The notes: generated from the letters alone by a model not told the origin. A DNA stretch of 64,000 nt from Bradyrhizobium neotropicale (GCF_001641695.1 NZ_LSEF01000091.1:82489-146488); one strand, 5' to 3'; shown: positions 9,416 to 18,421, counted from the first letter of the stretch. Numbers and translations are program-made.

Positions 9416-9820
9416 ATGACCTTGCAAATGTGTGAGGAGGCCGCCATGGCCGCGATCGCGCTTCAAGAGGTCCGTCGCCGGTCTGAGCAGGCGGCGTCCA
9501 GGGTTGCAGCCGCCGCCGCGCTCAAGCCGCTCGATCCCGATATCGTCAGCGCCGCCCTTCCCGCCTTCTTCATCGGCCGCAACAGCGCCGGCCTGTGGGT
9601 CGCGCGCGAAGCGAATGGACGTGTCGGCGGTCTCTTCCTGTTCAAGAGCTCGGCGGTCGATTTCGCCAACCGGCAGAGCGCGCCGGCAAAATGCGCGCTG
9701 GTGTTTCCGGCCGAGATTTTCGAGCTCGACATCGAAAACCAGGGCAATCCGCTGGTTGCGCTCGGCGCACGACTGCTGGTGGAGATGAAGCGGCGCCTGC
9801 CGCATTTCTTCGCAGGATAG
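9416..9820 (+). CDS. Hypothetical 134-aa protein, paralogue of the 7479-7733 product
   Basis: Contains the same core domain as the 84-aa protein at 7479-7733 (FIGRNSAGLWVAREANG, GGLFLF, PAEIFELDIENQG) at about residues 40-105. It adds an N-terminal helical extension (MTLQMCEEAAMAAIALQEVR) and a short basic C-terminal tail (MKRRLPHFFAG). GAGAGGA lies just before the ATG. No known function. It starts a run of three closely spaced small genes. Confidence 0.75.
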   Translation: MTLQMCEEAAMAAIALQEVRRRSEQAASRVAAAAALKPLDPDIVSAALPAFFIGRNSAGLWVAREANGRVGGLFLFKSSAVDFANRQSAPAKCALVFPAEIFELDIENQGNPLVALGARLLVEMKRRLPHFFAG

Positions 9821-9827
9821 CGATGCC

Positions 9828-9920
9828 ATGATCGAGTTCAAGATCATCGTCCTGGTCGCGTTGATGAGCGTATTGCTGCTCGGCCTGCGCATGACCGCGG
9901 CCCCGACCCCGGAGGGCTAG
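9828..9920 (+). CDS. 30-aa membrane peptide
   Basis: Short ORF (MIEFKIIVLVALMSVLLLGL then RMTAAPTPEG) that starts 7 nt after the stop of the preceding gene and ends 1 nt before the next ATG. It has one hydrophobic helix and a short polar tail, and resembles the size class of KdpF-like or stress-linked single-span peptides. GATAGCGATGCC upstream gives only a weak ribosome site. The tight packing between two small genes is the main reason to call it. Confidence 0.45.
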   Translation: MIEFKIIVLVALMSVLLLGLRMTAAPTPEG

Positions 9921-9921
9921 C

Positions 9922-10050
9922 ATGCAGCTCCTCAAGGGAAACCTCGAGCACACGGTCACGGTCACCATCCTGACCATGACGCTGAGCCTGATCTGGGGCG
10001 CAATCCTGACGCTCGTGATCACGCTTCTTGCGCGTGGGCTCGGGGTCTAG
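9922..10050 (+). CDS. 42-aa membrane peptide
   Basis: Short ORF (MQLLKGNLEHTVTVTILTMT, then LSLIWGAILTLVITLLARGL and GV) with GGAGGG 8-9 nt upstream of the ATG, inside the end of the preceding ORF. One long hydrophobic helix is predicted at about residues 13-40. Good ribosome site, tight spacing and hydrophobic pattern support translation; the function is unknown. Confidence 0.55.
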   Translation: MQLLKGNLEHTVTVTILTMTLSLIWGAILTLVITLLARGLGV

Positions 10051-10200
10051 GCCCCTCACCTCTTCGCTTGACCATGGCTGCCCAAGAGGCGAGCAACCGA
10101 GCGTGTACGGCGGTCGCGATGCTGGCTTGAGGCCAGCTATCCGGCGGAAAAGCCCCGGCCGATCTGGCGCAAATTCACGGAACCGTGTAGAGCGGTTTCC

Positions 10201-10836
10201 ATGAGCAGCAGCAACGTCAACGTCGTCGCCCACCCCCTGGTCCAGCACAAGCTCTCGCTGATGCGGGAGAAGGACCGCTCGACCAAGAGCTTTCGCGAAA
10301 TCCTGAACGAGATCGGGATGCTGCTCTGCTACGAGGTGACGCGCGACCTGCCGCTGGAGCTGGTCGAGATCGAGACGCCGATCGCACCGATGCACGCGCC
10401 CAAGATCGCCGGCAAGAAGCTGACGCTGGCGCCAATCCTGCGTGCAGGTGTCGGCTTCCTCGATGGCATGCTGGCGCTGATGCCTTCAGCGCGCATCGCC
10501 CATATCGGGCTCTACCGCGACCCCGAGACCCTGCAGGCGGTCGAGTATTACTTCAAGGCGCCGCAGGATCTGTCCGACCGTACCGTGATCCTGATGGACC
10601 CGATGCTCGCGACCGGCAACTCGGCCTGCGCTGGCGCCTCCCTGCTCAAGGCACGCGGCGCCCGCGACATCCGCTTCGTGTGCCTTCTGGCCGCACCGGA
10701 AGGCATCGCGCAGTTCCAGCGGGAGCATCCCGACGTACCGGTCTGGACCGCCGCGATCGACGAACGGCTCAACGACCACGGCTACATCGTGCCGGGCCTC
10801 GGCGATGCCGGCGATCGGATGTTCGGCACCAAGTAG
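10201..10836 (+). CDS. upp: Uracil phosphoribosyltransferase
   Basis: Salvage enzyme that converts uracil and PRPP into UMP in the cytoplasm. The 211-aa product is full length. The PRPP-binding motif is DPMLATGNS (residues 133-141), preceded by LAPILRAGVGFLDGM, and the uracil-binding C-terminus reads GYIVPGLGDAGDRMFGT. These are all diagnostic of Upp. It is followed 33 nt later by an acyl-CoA synthetase-like gene, with no obvious functional link. Confidence 0.97.
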   Translation: MSSSNVNVVAHPLVQHKLSLMREKDRSTKSFREILNEIGMLLCYEVTRDLPLELVEIETPIAPMHAPKIAGKKLTLAPILRAGVGFLDGMLALMPSARIAHIGLYRDPETLQAVEYYFKAPQDLSDRTVILMDPMLATGNSACAGASLLKARGARDIRFVCLLAAPEGIAQFQREHPDVPVWTAAIDERLNDHGYIVPGLGDAGDRMFGTK

Positions 10837-10869
10837 ACAGGTCTGCGCGATCGGTTTACTCCGATAGCC

Positions 10870-12444
10870 ATGCGCAAGAACGATCGATCACTGCAATCGC
10901 TGATCGGCACCGGCTCCGCCGCCGATCCCGCCTTCGTGTTCGACGGCACACCCGTGTCGCGTGCGGAATTGTCCAGCAAGGTCGACCAGACTGCTGCCTG
11001 GCTTGCGGCTCAGGGTATCGGCAGAGGCGACGTCGTCGCGGTCTGGCTCGTCAACCGGGTCGAATGGGTCGCACTTCTGTTCGCGGCTGCCCGGCTTGGG
11101 GCGATCGCCGCCGCCGTCAACACCCGCTACCGCAGCGCGGAAGTCGCCCACCTCCTCCGCCTGTCCGGCGCAAAGCTGATGGTCGTCGAGGCCGCGTTTC
11201 GCTCGATCGACTTCGCCGCCATTCTCGCCGATATCGCCAAGGCCGACGTGCCCGCGCTGCAAAAGCTCGCAGTGGTCGACGCGGATGCGATCCCGGCGCA
11301 CTGGCCCTGCGTCCGGTTCGACGCTTTCGACAAACCCTATCCGCCGGCACCAGCGCTACAGGACGATGTCGACCTGCCAGTGCTGCTCTACACGACCTCG
11401 GGCACGACCAAGGGGCCGAAGCTCGTGGCGCATTCGCAAGCAACGCTTGCCACGCACGCACGCTCCGTCGCCAAGGCGCTAGCGCTCTCGCCACAGCGGC
11501 ATTCGCTGCTGGCGATGCTGCCGTTTTGTGGCACTTTTGGCATGACCAGCCTGCTTGGATTCCTCGCCGCCGGCGTGACCATCCATGTGCTCGACGCCTT
11601 CGAGGCGGCGCCGGCGCTAGAAATCCTCGGCGGGCACGGAATCACGCATGCCTTCGGCTCCGACGAGATGTTCCGCCGCATACTCGCGCTCACGGATGTG
11701 CGCCGGCCGTTTCCGAGTGCGGAAGTGTTCGGCTTCGCCGCATTCCAGCCGGGTTGGCGCGAGCTCGCCGCGGAGGCCGAGGCGCGCGGACTGCCGCTGT
11801 TCGGCCTCTACGGCTCGAGCGAGGTGCAGGCGCTGTTCTCGATCGGCCGCGCAAGCGACGCCTTCGCCGACCGCATCGAAGGAGGCGGCTGGCCGATGTC
11901 GCCGGAAGCTTTGGTGCGCGTGCGCGATACCGAGAACGGCGCGCTCGCGGCAAACGGAATCTCGGGCGAGATCGAGATCAGCGCGCTGTCGCGTTTCCTC
12001 GGCTATTTCAACGATCCGGAGGCGACGCGGGACGCCATCACCGCGGACGGCTTCTTCCGCACCGGCGACATCGGCCGGCTGCGCGGCGACGGCTCCTTCG
12101 TCTATGAGACCCGCGCGGGCGATGCCATGCGGCTTGGCGGCTTCCTGGTTGCGCCCGGCGAGATCGAGGACGAGCTCAAGGCCTGTGCCGGCATCGCTGA
12201 CGCCCAGGTCGTCGCGGTCGACCTGAAGGGCCAGGCGCGCTGCGTCGCTTTCGTGATCCCGACCGGAGAGCCCCCGCAGCAGGAGGCACTGGTCGCGCGG
12301 TTGCGCGAACGGCTCGCCGGCTACAAGGTCCCGGCGCGGATCTATGTCGTCGAAGCCTTTCCCGTCACCGACAGCGCCAACGGCGTGAAAATCCAGCGCG
12401 CCCGGCTCCGCACCATGGCGATGGAACGGATCGCGGCCGAATAG
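10870..12444 (+). CDS. AMP-dependent acyl-CoA synthetase / ligase
   Basis: Adenylate-forming enzyme that should activate a carboxylic acid with ATP and join it to CoA. Motifs seen are the P-loop TTSGTTKGPK (residues 175-184), GLYGSSEVQ at the A5 site, TGDIGRLRGDGSFVY at A7, GDAMRLGGFLVAPGEIED at A8 and the C-terminal lysine region SANGVKIQRARLR. It has 524 aa. FYGSSE in place of the usual YGxTE is common in distant members. The substrate cannot be told from sequence. It ends 2 nt from the convergent flgL stop. Confidence 0.88.
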   Translation: MRKNDRSLQSLIGTGSAADPAFVFDGTPVSRAELSSKVDQTAAWLAAQGIGRGDVVAVWLVNRVEWVALLFAAARLGAIAAAVNTRYRSAEVAHLLRLSGAKLMVVEAAFRSIDFAAILADIAKADVPALQKLAVVDADAIPAHWPCVRFDAFDKPYPPAPALQDDVDLPVLLYTTSGTTKGPKLVAHSQATLATHARSVAKALALSPQRHSLLAMLPFCGTFGMTSLLGFLAAGVTIHVLDAFEAAPALEILGGHGITHAFGSDEMFRRILALTDVRRPFPSAEVFGFAAFQPGWRELAAEAEARGLPLFGLYGSSEVQALFSIGRASDAFADRIEGGGWPMSPEALVRVRDTENGALAANGISGEIEISALSRFLGYFNDPEATRDAITADGFFRTGDIGRLRGDGSFVYETRAGDAMRLGGFLVAPGEIEDELKACAGIADAQVVAVDLKGQARCVAFVIPTGEPPQQEALVARLRERLAGYKVPARIYVVEAFPVTDSANGVKIQRARLRTMAMERIAAE

Positions 12445-12446
12445 GC

Positions 12447-13358
12447 TTATTTCAGATAGCTCGCGAGATTCATGCCCAGGATCTTGGAGATGGCCGAATA
12501 GGACGCGGTGAGCTGCGCCTGGTAGGTCGAGAGCTGCGCCGTGATGGCCGCGACATCAACGCTGGTGAGATCGCTCGACAGCGTCTCCGCATAGCTCTTG
12601 TAGTCGGTCTGGCGCGCGCTCGCCGTCTCGATCGAGGACGCCGCGCTCGACAGCTTTGCCTGCACCGCTGCGGTATCGTCGAGCGCCGTGCTGGCGAGAT
12701 CGAGCGCGCTGGAAATATCGGAGGAGGACAGCGAGGTGCTGTTCGCGACGAATTTCAGGACGCGCATCACCTCCTCGAACGCGGAGTTGTCCGCGGTCAC
12801 GCCATAGGACACGGTCTCGTCCGCGGCGACGCGTACCGAGGCGATCTCGTCATCGCCTTTATAATAGCTCGTGTCCGCCGTGGTCGTGGACCCCGTGCCG
12901 GACGAGAAGCCCGTGAGATCGACCGGTGCCGTGTCCGACTTGCCGCCGGCAAAGACGTACTGGCCGTCATACTGCGTGTTCATCAGCGAGCCCATCTCCT
13001 GCAGCATCTGCTGCGCCGACGAGATCACCGAATTCGTCTCAGTGGTGCTGCCGGTCGAGGCGGCACTGAGCTGGGAACGGAGCTGCGTGATGATGTCGGT
13101 CATCGAGCCGACGGCCGAATACATCACCTGCACCTTGCTGTCGGCAAGCGTCGCGGCGTCGATATAGGATTGCGCCCGCGTCACCGAGACCTGAAGGTTG
13201 ACGACATGCTGTGCAGTCGAGCCGTAGCCGCCGAAATCGGTGGAGATGACGCCGGAGGATTCCTGGATTTGCTCGTTGGCCATCACCGACTGCACGCGCA
13301 GCGCGTCGGCGATCATCGCGTTCGACTGGGCGAAGGTGGCCACACGCATCGCGACCAA
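12447..13358 (-). CDS. flgL: FlgL, flagellar hook-filament junction protein (HAP3)
   Basis: Junction protein that joins the hook (via FlgK) to the flagellin filament. The flagellin-like N-terminal helix (FAQSNAMIADALRVQSVMAN), QYVFAGGKSDTAPV in the middle and the C-terminal helical region ending LGMNLASYLK fit FlgL; 303 aa is a normal length. A TTG at 13358 has AAGGAG 7 nt upstream, better placed than the internal ATG at 13349, so TTG is preferred. It is the last gene of the flagellar run, 11 nt after flgK. Confidence 0.88.
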   Translation of the reverse strand: MVAMRVATFAQSNAMIADALRVQSVMANEQIQESSGVISTDFGGYGSTAQHVVNLQVSVTRAQSYIDAATLADSKVQVMYSAVGSMTDIITQLRSQLSAASTGSTTETNSVISSAQQMLQEMGSLMNTQYDGQYVFAGGKSDTAPVDLTGFSSGTGSTTTADTSYYKGDDEIASVRVAADETVSYGVTADNSAFEEVMRVLKFVANSTSLSSSDISSALDLASTALDDTAAVQAKLSSAASSIETASARQTDYKSYAETLSSDLTSVDVAAITAQLSTYQAQLTASYSAISKILGMNLASYLK

Positions 13359-13369
13359 GGCGCGGCTCC

Positions 13370-15145
13370 TTATGTCGACTGCACGGCGGTGAGCAGCGCC
13401 GAGTACATGGAGTTGATGGCCTGGATCAGCGCGGAGGCCGCCGAATACTTGTTCTGGAGCGTGCTCAGCTTCGCCGATTCCTCGTCGAGGTTGACGCCGG
13501 ATTGCGAGGACAGCGAGCTCGCATAGGTCGACTGCGCCGTCTCCTTCGCCGTGTAACTGGAGGAGGCCTGCGAGGATTTGCTGGCGACGTCGGCCACGAT
13601 GGCCGAGGCATAGTCGGCAAATGAGCCGGTGGTTGCGGCGAGCCCGCCGGTCGAGGCGAACGTCCGGGAGTCCGTCAGCGCGTTGTAGAAGGCGTTGACG
13701 ACGGTGGCCGAGCCCGACGACAGCACTGTGCTGCCAACGGTCAGGCTGGACGAGGCGTCCAGCGTCGCGAGTTGCAACTCTTTGGTGCCGGACAGGATGC
13801 TGCTGTTGACCGCGATGTCGGACGCGCTCGTTCCGGTCACGAGGTCGTTGAGGCCGAAATACCGCGAAAATCCCTCGCCCGAGCTGCCGACCGAGCTCGT
13901 CATCTCATTGATGGCGACGCCGTTGCCGGAGCCGGTCGCTGTGATCGAGAGATGGCCGTCCGCATCGACCGAGGCCGACAGGCCCGAGATGCCGTTGATG
14001 GCGGTGACGAGATCGCCGACCGTGGAGTAAGACGACAGATCGAGATCGCCATAGGAGACGAGGTTGCCGCTCTGGTCGGTGACTGCAACGCGCACCGTGC
14101 CGGTGGCGGAGAGCGCCGTTGAGCTGGTGACTGACGTCGTCCCGGTCAGGCCGGTCGGCGCTGGCACCGAGGAGGCGCTGTTGGAGACGCCGTTCATTGC
14201 CGACGCGAGCTGCTGCGCGAGCTGGTCGAGTTGCGATTGCGCCGCCGGCAGCGTCTTGTCACGCAGCGTGATCAGCGCGCCGATATCACCGCCGGTGATC
14301 TGGGAGGTGATATCGACGCCGTTCACGGTGATCGCGCTGAAGCCGCTCGATGATGAGCCGGCCGTGTAGGTCGTGGATGCCGTGACGTTGGCCGCCGCCG
14401 TGTAGCTGATCGTGTGTGCGGTGCTGTCGACCAGCGCCTGGCCAGAGGTGGTGTAGATCTGGAGATCGCCGTTCGATGCCGTGAAATAGCTGATATTCAT
14501 CTTCGAGGCGATGTCTTGGAGCGCAGTGTTGCGCTGATCCTCCAGGTCGGCGGTCGACTGGCCGGCCGCCGCCGTCTGCTTGATCTCGGCGTTGAGGTTC
14601 GCGATCTGCTGCAAATCGTCGTTGACGCCGTCGATCGAGGACGCGATGTCCTGGTCGGCGTTGGCGCGAAGCTTCTGGATGCCGCTTGAGGTCTCCCGCA
14701 GCTGGCTCGCGACGTCGTCGAGCGCGCTGATGGCGTTGGATTGCAGCGAGGCGCTGCTCGGCGTGCTCGCCAGCGACGACAGCGCCGATTCCAGCGAGGC
14801 GATGCTGTTGGCGAGCGACGTTCCGGTCGAGGAGCTGGAGGAACTCGAGGTCGAGCCGTAGAGCTTCTCCAGCGACGTCAGATAGGTGTTGGTGGTGTCG
14901 GCAGCGCCGAGATCGGAGGTCGCGCCGGTCAGCGACTTCAGGAGCAGCTTGTCGACCGTCGAGGTAATGCCCGTCACCGTGACGCCCGTACCGACGCCGT
15001 TGGTGACGGTGCTCGACTGGGCCGCGGTCTTCTTGGTATAGCCGGTCGTGTCGGCGTTCGAGATGTTCGACGACGTCACGCTGATCTGCACAGACGTGGC
15101 CGAAAGCCCGCTGAAGGCGACCAAACGTGCGATGTCGAGCGACAC
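13370..15145 (-). CDS. flgK: FlgK, flagellar hook-associated protein 1
   Basis: First junction protein between hook and filament. The N-terminus (SLDIARLVAFSGLSATSVQI, SSNISNADTTGYTKKTA) carries the rod/hook-type helix and the ANxxTxGYxR-like motif, and the C-terminus (SSLSSQSGVNLDEESAKLST) is the FlgK signature. Length is 591 aa from a GTG at 15145, which has GAGGAG 7 nt upstream; the open frame extends to 15253 but that part is arginine-rich and overlaps flgN. The central region is Ser/Thr-rich and variable. Confidence 0.92.
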   Translation of the reverse strand: MSLDIARLVAFSGLSATSVQISVTSSNISNADTTGYTKKTAAQSSTVTNGVGTGVTVTGITSTVDKLLLKSLTGATSDLGAADTTNTYLTSLEKLYGSTSSSSSSSTGTSLANSIASLESALSSLASTPSSASLQSNAISALDDVASQLRETSSGIQKLRANADQDIASSIDGVNDDLQQIANLNAEIKQTAAAGQSTADLEDQRNTALQDIASKMNISYFTASNGDLQIYTTSGQALVDSTAHTISYTAAANVTASTTYTAGSSSSGFSAITVNGVDITSQITGGDIGALITLRDKTLPAAQSQLDQLAQQLASAMNGVSNSASSVPAPTGLTGTTSVTSSTALSATGTVRVAVTDQSGNLVSYGDLDLSSYSTVGDLVTAINGISGLSASVDADGHLSITATGSGNGVAINEMTSSVGSSGEGFSRYFGLNDLVTGTSASDIAVNSSILSGTKELQLATLDASSSLTVGSTVLSSGSATVVNAFYNALTDSRTFASTGGLAATTGSFADYASAIVADVASKSSQASSSYTAKETAQSTYASSLSSQSGVNLDEESAKLSTLQNKYSAASALIQAINSMYSALLTAVQST

Positions 15146-15164
15146 GGCGCGGCTCCTCGGCTGG

Positions 15165-15626
15165 TCAGGCGCTGCGGCTGGTGCCGCTGGAGACGGCGCG
15201 CGCCGCGACGCGACCGGACGCGCCGTAGGGCGACACCGCCGCGATCTGCTCACGGATCGCCTGCATGACCGCCTCGATCCGGCGATTGCTGGCCTCGATC
15301 GCCGCGCGCAGGCGCACCAAGTTTTCGTCCATCGCTACGCGCAGCTTCAGTATCCGCTCCATCAACTGTTCGCGCAGCAGCCGGTCGCGCACGTGCAGGC
15401 TGGTCGTACCCGCAGCGCATTCGGCAACCGTGCGTTCGAACACCTCCGCCAGCCGGTTCTTCTCGTCGACCTGCTTCAGCCGCGAGGCCGGCAGGCCCTT
15501 GGCGAGCTCCGCATTCTCCTCCGCGACCAGCGCGGTCAGGTTGTCGATGAGCGCGATCAAGGATTTGATCCGTGCGTCACCTTCCGCGGCGCTCGTCCTC
15601 TTGGCTTGAGCTACAGTCATGGTCAT
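15165..15626 (-). CDS. flgN: FlgN-like flagellar export chaperone
   Basis: A 153-aa all-helical protein with long amphipathic helices (KSLIALIDNLTALVAEENAE, MDENLVRLRAAIEASNRRIE) directly upstream of flgK and flgL. This is the position and fold of FlgN, the cytoplasmic chaperone that delivers FlgK and FlgL to the export gate. Primary sequence of FlgN is poorly conserved, so the call leans on context. It ends 19 nt before the flgK start. Confidence 0.7.
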   Translation of the reverse strand: MTMTVAQAKRTSAAEGDARIKSLIALIDNLTALVAEENAELAKGLPASRLKQVDEKNRLAEVFERTVAECAAGTTSLHVRDRLLREQLMERILKLRVAMDENLVRLRAAIEASNRRIEAVMQAIREQIAAVSPYGASGRVAARAVSSGTSRSA

Positions 15627-15635
15627 CGCCTTCTT

Positions 15636-15896
15636 CTAATTGTGCCGCCGGCCGCGGCCGGCTTGCGAGTTGCGCAAGTAGGCACCGATCGCCGTCGCTC
15701 GGGTGGTTGCCTGCTTCATCTCGCCCTCGATCGCCGCGCATTCCCGCAGGAGACCGTGGCGGGTCGTCTCGATATCGTCGATCAGCGCGAGCAGCTGCTT
15801 GCGGTCGCTGCGCTCGACGGTAGCGGCGCGCGCCACCAGCCTGCGCAGCCGCCGCAGCAAGGCTTCGCCCGCGGCCTTTGCCGTCTCACCGCGCAT
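15636..15896 (-). CDS. Small coiled-coil flagellar-operon protein
   Basis: An 86-aa basic helical protein (LLRRLRRLVARAATVERSDR, LIDDIETTRHGLLRECAAIE) between flgE and the flgN-like gene. The ATG is 3 nt past the flgE stop, with GAGGTGA overlapping that stop, which indicates translational coupling. No family is recognised with confidence. Size and helical content would allow a FliT- or FlgN-type chaperone or a regulator of the late flagellar genes; this is inferred from place only. Confidence 0.6.
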   Translation of the reverse strand: MRGETAKAAGEALLRRLRRLVARAATVERSDRKQLLALIDDIETTRHGLLRECAAIEGEMKQATTRATAIGAYLRNSQAGRGRRHN

Positions 15897-15899
15897 CGC

Positions 15900-17168
15900 T
15901 CACCTCATCGCCGAGATCAGGGTGTCGTACATCTTGTTCACGGTCGAGATGACCTGCGAGGCGGCGGAATAGGCCTGCTGCGCCGAGATCATGCTCGAGA
16001 ACTGGCTGCTGGTGTCGGTGGTCGAGGATTCCAGCTCGCTGCCGTAGACCGTGCCCGCGCCGTTCTCGCCGGAAGCCTGCAACGCGGCGTTCCCCGACGT
16101 CACGGTCGCCGAGTAGAGGCCGTCGCTAGCCGCCGACAGGCCATTCGGATCAGCGAACGTCGCCACGGCGATCTTGTAGATCGCAATCGTCTCGCCGTTC
16201 GAATAGGTGGCGTCGACCACGCCGTTCTTGCCAATCGACACGCTGGACAGCTTGCCGTAGGACAGGCCGTCCGAATTGATGCTGGTGACGTTGACGGACG
16301 GCGTCGTCTCGCCGGAAGCGTACTGCGTCAGCCCGTCGGTCTTGCCGGCAGTGCCGAGGTCGAGCGTGATCGAGCTGTCAGCGGCGCCGTCGGTCCAGCC
16401 CGTCACCGCGACGGTCGCGGGGCTCGGGCTGGTACTCTTCAGCGAGCCGTCGGTGTTGAAGCTGATGTCAACCGTACCGCTGACGCCGGTTGCGGTTGAG
16501 GTGCTGGTGCCCGACGCCGAGGTCGGCTTGGCAAAGCTTGCGCTCCAGGTGTTAGTGCCGGTCTTGGTCCAGGTGATCTGCATCGTATTCGCCGCGCCCA
16601 GCGAATCGTAGACCGTCATCGAACTGGTATAGGTGTTGCCGGTGGCGGCATCGGACGGCAGGTTGGCCGCGATCGTGGTCTTGGTGGTGGCGCTGCCGCT
16701 GGTCGAGGCGATCTGGGTGTTGATGGCCGAGAGGTTGCTCGCGGACTCGCTGCCGACGACGTTGCCATCCGCATCGGTGCGCCAGCCCTCGAGGTAGCTG
16801 CCGTTGTTCTCGAGATAGCCGGCATTGTCGATCGTGAAGGCGCCGTTGCGGGTGTAGGACGTGGTGCCACCCGAAGTGGCGCTGGTCACCACGAAGAAGC
16901 CCGAGCCCTGGATCGCAACGTCGGTGGCGTTAGAGGTCGCGGCAAGAAGGCCCTGCTGAGTGATGTTGGCGCGGCCGGAGACCGTGACGCCGCCCGAGGC
17001 ATAGGAGGTCGCGTTGCTCGAGGCAGTGACGAGGTCGTCGAACATCGCCGACGTGGTCTTGTAGCCCGTCGTATCGGAGTTGGCGATGTTGTCGCTGATC
17101 ATCGACAGGGACTGGCTCTGCGCGCTGAGCGCCGAGATCGCCGAGGACAGAGCACCGGTTAGACTCAT
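15900..17168 (-). CDS. flgE: FlgE, flagellar hook protein
   Basis: Main subunit of the extracellular hook. The N-terminus (SLTGALSSAISALSAQSQSL, DNIANSDTTGYKTT) has the conserved helix and the rod/hook motif, GSGFFVV follows in domain D1, and the C-terminus (QFSSMISAQQAYSAASQVIS) is the flg_bbr_C helix. It has 422 aa, typical for FlgE. GGAG stands 7 nt before the ATG. It follows flgD after 31 nt. Confidence 0.94.
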   Translation of the reverse strand: MSLTGALSSAISALSAQSQSLSMISDNIANSDTTGYKTTSAMFDDLVTASSNATSYASGGVTVSGRANITQQGLLAATSNATDVAIQGSGFFVVTSATSGGTTSYTRNGAFTIDNAGYLENNGSYLEGWRTDADGNVVGSESASNLSAINTQIASTSGSATTKTTIAANLPSDAATGNTYTSSMTVYDSLGAANTMQITWTKTGTNTWSASFAKPTSASGTSTSTATGVSGTVDISFNTDGSLKSTSPSPATVAVTGWTDGAADSSITLDLGTAGKTDGLTQYASGETTPSVNVTSINSDGLSYGKLSSVSIGKNGVVDATYSNGETIAIYKIAVATFADPNGLSAASDGLYSATVTSGNAALQASGENGAGTVYGSELESSTTDTSSQFSSMISAQQAYSAASQVISTVNKMYDTLISAMR

Positions 17169-17199
17169 GAGGAAGCTCCAGGGAAATCAGGACGTGAAA

Positions 17200-17865
17200 T
17201 CAGGACGTGACGCCGATGATGTCGGCGGCGCTGACCGAGACGCCGTTCACGGTGAGCGAGGGCGTCGAGGTCGAGGTGTCGATGCCGGTCACCGTGCCGG
17301 TGACGGTCGTATAGTTGAGGACGGAGTTGCCGGCGGAATCTGTGGCAGTTACCGAGATGGTGTACTTGCCGCCGTCGGAGAGCTGGTTGCCGCTGGAGTC
17401 CTTGCCGTCCCAGGTGAAGGTGTTGGATCCGGCGCTCCCCGTTCCGGTGCCGGTCCACACCGTGTTGCCGGAAGAATCCTTGACGCTGATCGAGACGTTC
17501 GAGGCGGACGACGACAGCGAGTAGCCGAACGTCGCCGAGCCGTTGCTCAGCGTCGACGTATCAGTCTTCGCCTCGACGGTGTGGCCGATATAGTTCACCG
17601 AGTTGAGCGTCACGAGGCTCGAGAAAGAGCTCGACAGCGAAGAGAGATTGGAGTTGATCGACTGCTGCTGGCTGAAATTCGCGTAGGACGTGAGCTGATT
17701 GATGAAGTCGGTGGTCGAGGTCGCATTCAGCGGATCCTGGTTCTGGAGCTCGCTGACGAGCAGGCTCAGGAAGTCGCTCGACGTCAGCGACGACGAAGAC
17801 GACGTGCTCGACGAGGACGTCGTGGTTGATGCTGTCGAGACGGAGCTCGTCGCGGAAACGGTCAT
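17200..17865 (-). CDS. flgD: FlgD, flagellar hook-capping protein
   Basis: Scaffold cap under which FlgE assembles. After a Ser/Thr-only N-terminal stretch come DFLSLLVSELQNQDPLNATS and TDFINQLTSYANFSQQQSIN, the FlgD signature, then the tudor/FnIII-like part with TWDGKDSSGNQLSDG. Length is 221 aa. The ATG at 17865 has GGAG 6 nt upstream; the open frame has a TTG just before it. It is followed by flgE. Confidence 0.94.
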   Translation of the reverse strand: MTVSATSSVSTASTTTSSSSTSSSSSLTSSDFLSLLVSELQNQDPLNATSTTDFINQLTSYANFSQQQSINSNLSSLSSSFSSLVTLNSVNYIGHTVEAKTDTSTLSNGSATFGYSLSSSASNVSISVKDSSGNTVWTGTGTGSAGSNTFTWDGKDSSGNQLSDGGKYTISVTATDSAGNSVLNYTTVTGTVTGIDTSTSTPSLTVNGVSVSAADIIGVTS

Positions 17866-18097
17866 CAAACACTCCGGTTCTCGTGCCGCCGGCCGTGACG
17901 ATGTCGGCGGGCGGCTTGAAATCTCTGTGCTGATGAAACGCGTGAGCGTGCGAATTCAGGCGCGGATTTGCCCGCGCGAATGCGGCTTTCGACGCGGCAA
18001 GATCTGCCGTGCGCACGCGCCGCGTTCGGCACGCTGCATCAACGCAAGCAGGCCCAACTCCGATTTACGAAAAGCGTAAGTAGATCGAAGGAAACTC

Positions 18098-18370
18098 TCA
18101 GCTCCCGGCCGTCTCGCCTTCGGTGCGCGGCTCGGCGGCGTCGCTGTTCAATTTCTTGGCCGCGGCGGCGATGCGGTCGGCGAGGCCTCCCGGCGCCCGC
18201 ACCGGGGGCGCTTCAAGCGCGCTACGCAAGGTGCGCGCCTCCTCCAGGAGCGACTGCGCGGCGGCGGAGCGGGCGAGCAGCTCTTCGGCGAGCAGGCGCC
18301 GATCATCGGGCCAGCGCGAAAGGTCCTCGCCCAGCCGATCGATCAGATCTTCAAACTCGGTGACGTCCAT
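18098..18370 (-). CDS. Hypothetical protein with LSRWPDDRR motif, 90 aa
   Basis: Short acidic helical protein (FEDLIDRLGEDLSRWPDDRR at the N-terminus, then a leucine/alanine helix and GGLADRIAAAAKKLN). I recall proteins with a D-LSRWP motif beside ECF sigma factors in Rhizobiales, and there is an ECF gene 3.3 kb upstream in this same run, but a partner role is only a guess. It lies alone between fliS and flgD, with about 160 bp (hairpins) on one side and 230 bp on the other. No signal peptide or membrane span. Confidence 0.6.
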   Translation of the reverse strand: MDVTEFEDLIDRLGEDLSRWPDDRRLLAEELLARSAAAQSLLEEARTLRSALEAPPVRAPGGLADRIAAAAKKLNSDAAEPRTEGETAGS

Positions 18371-18421
18371 CGCCTGCCGGTCCCGTCTTCCCCGGGCCCG
18401 TCATAAAGCATTGCGAGCGCG

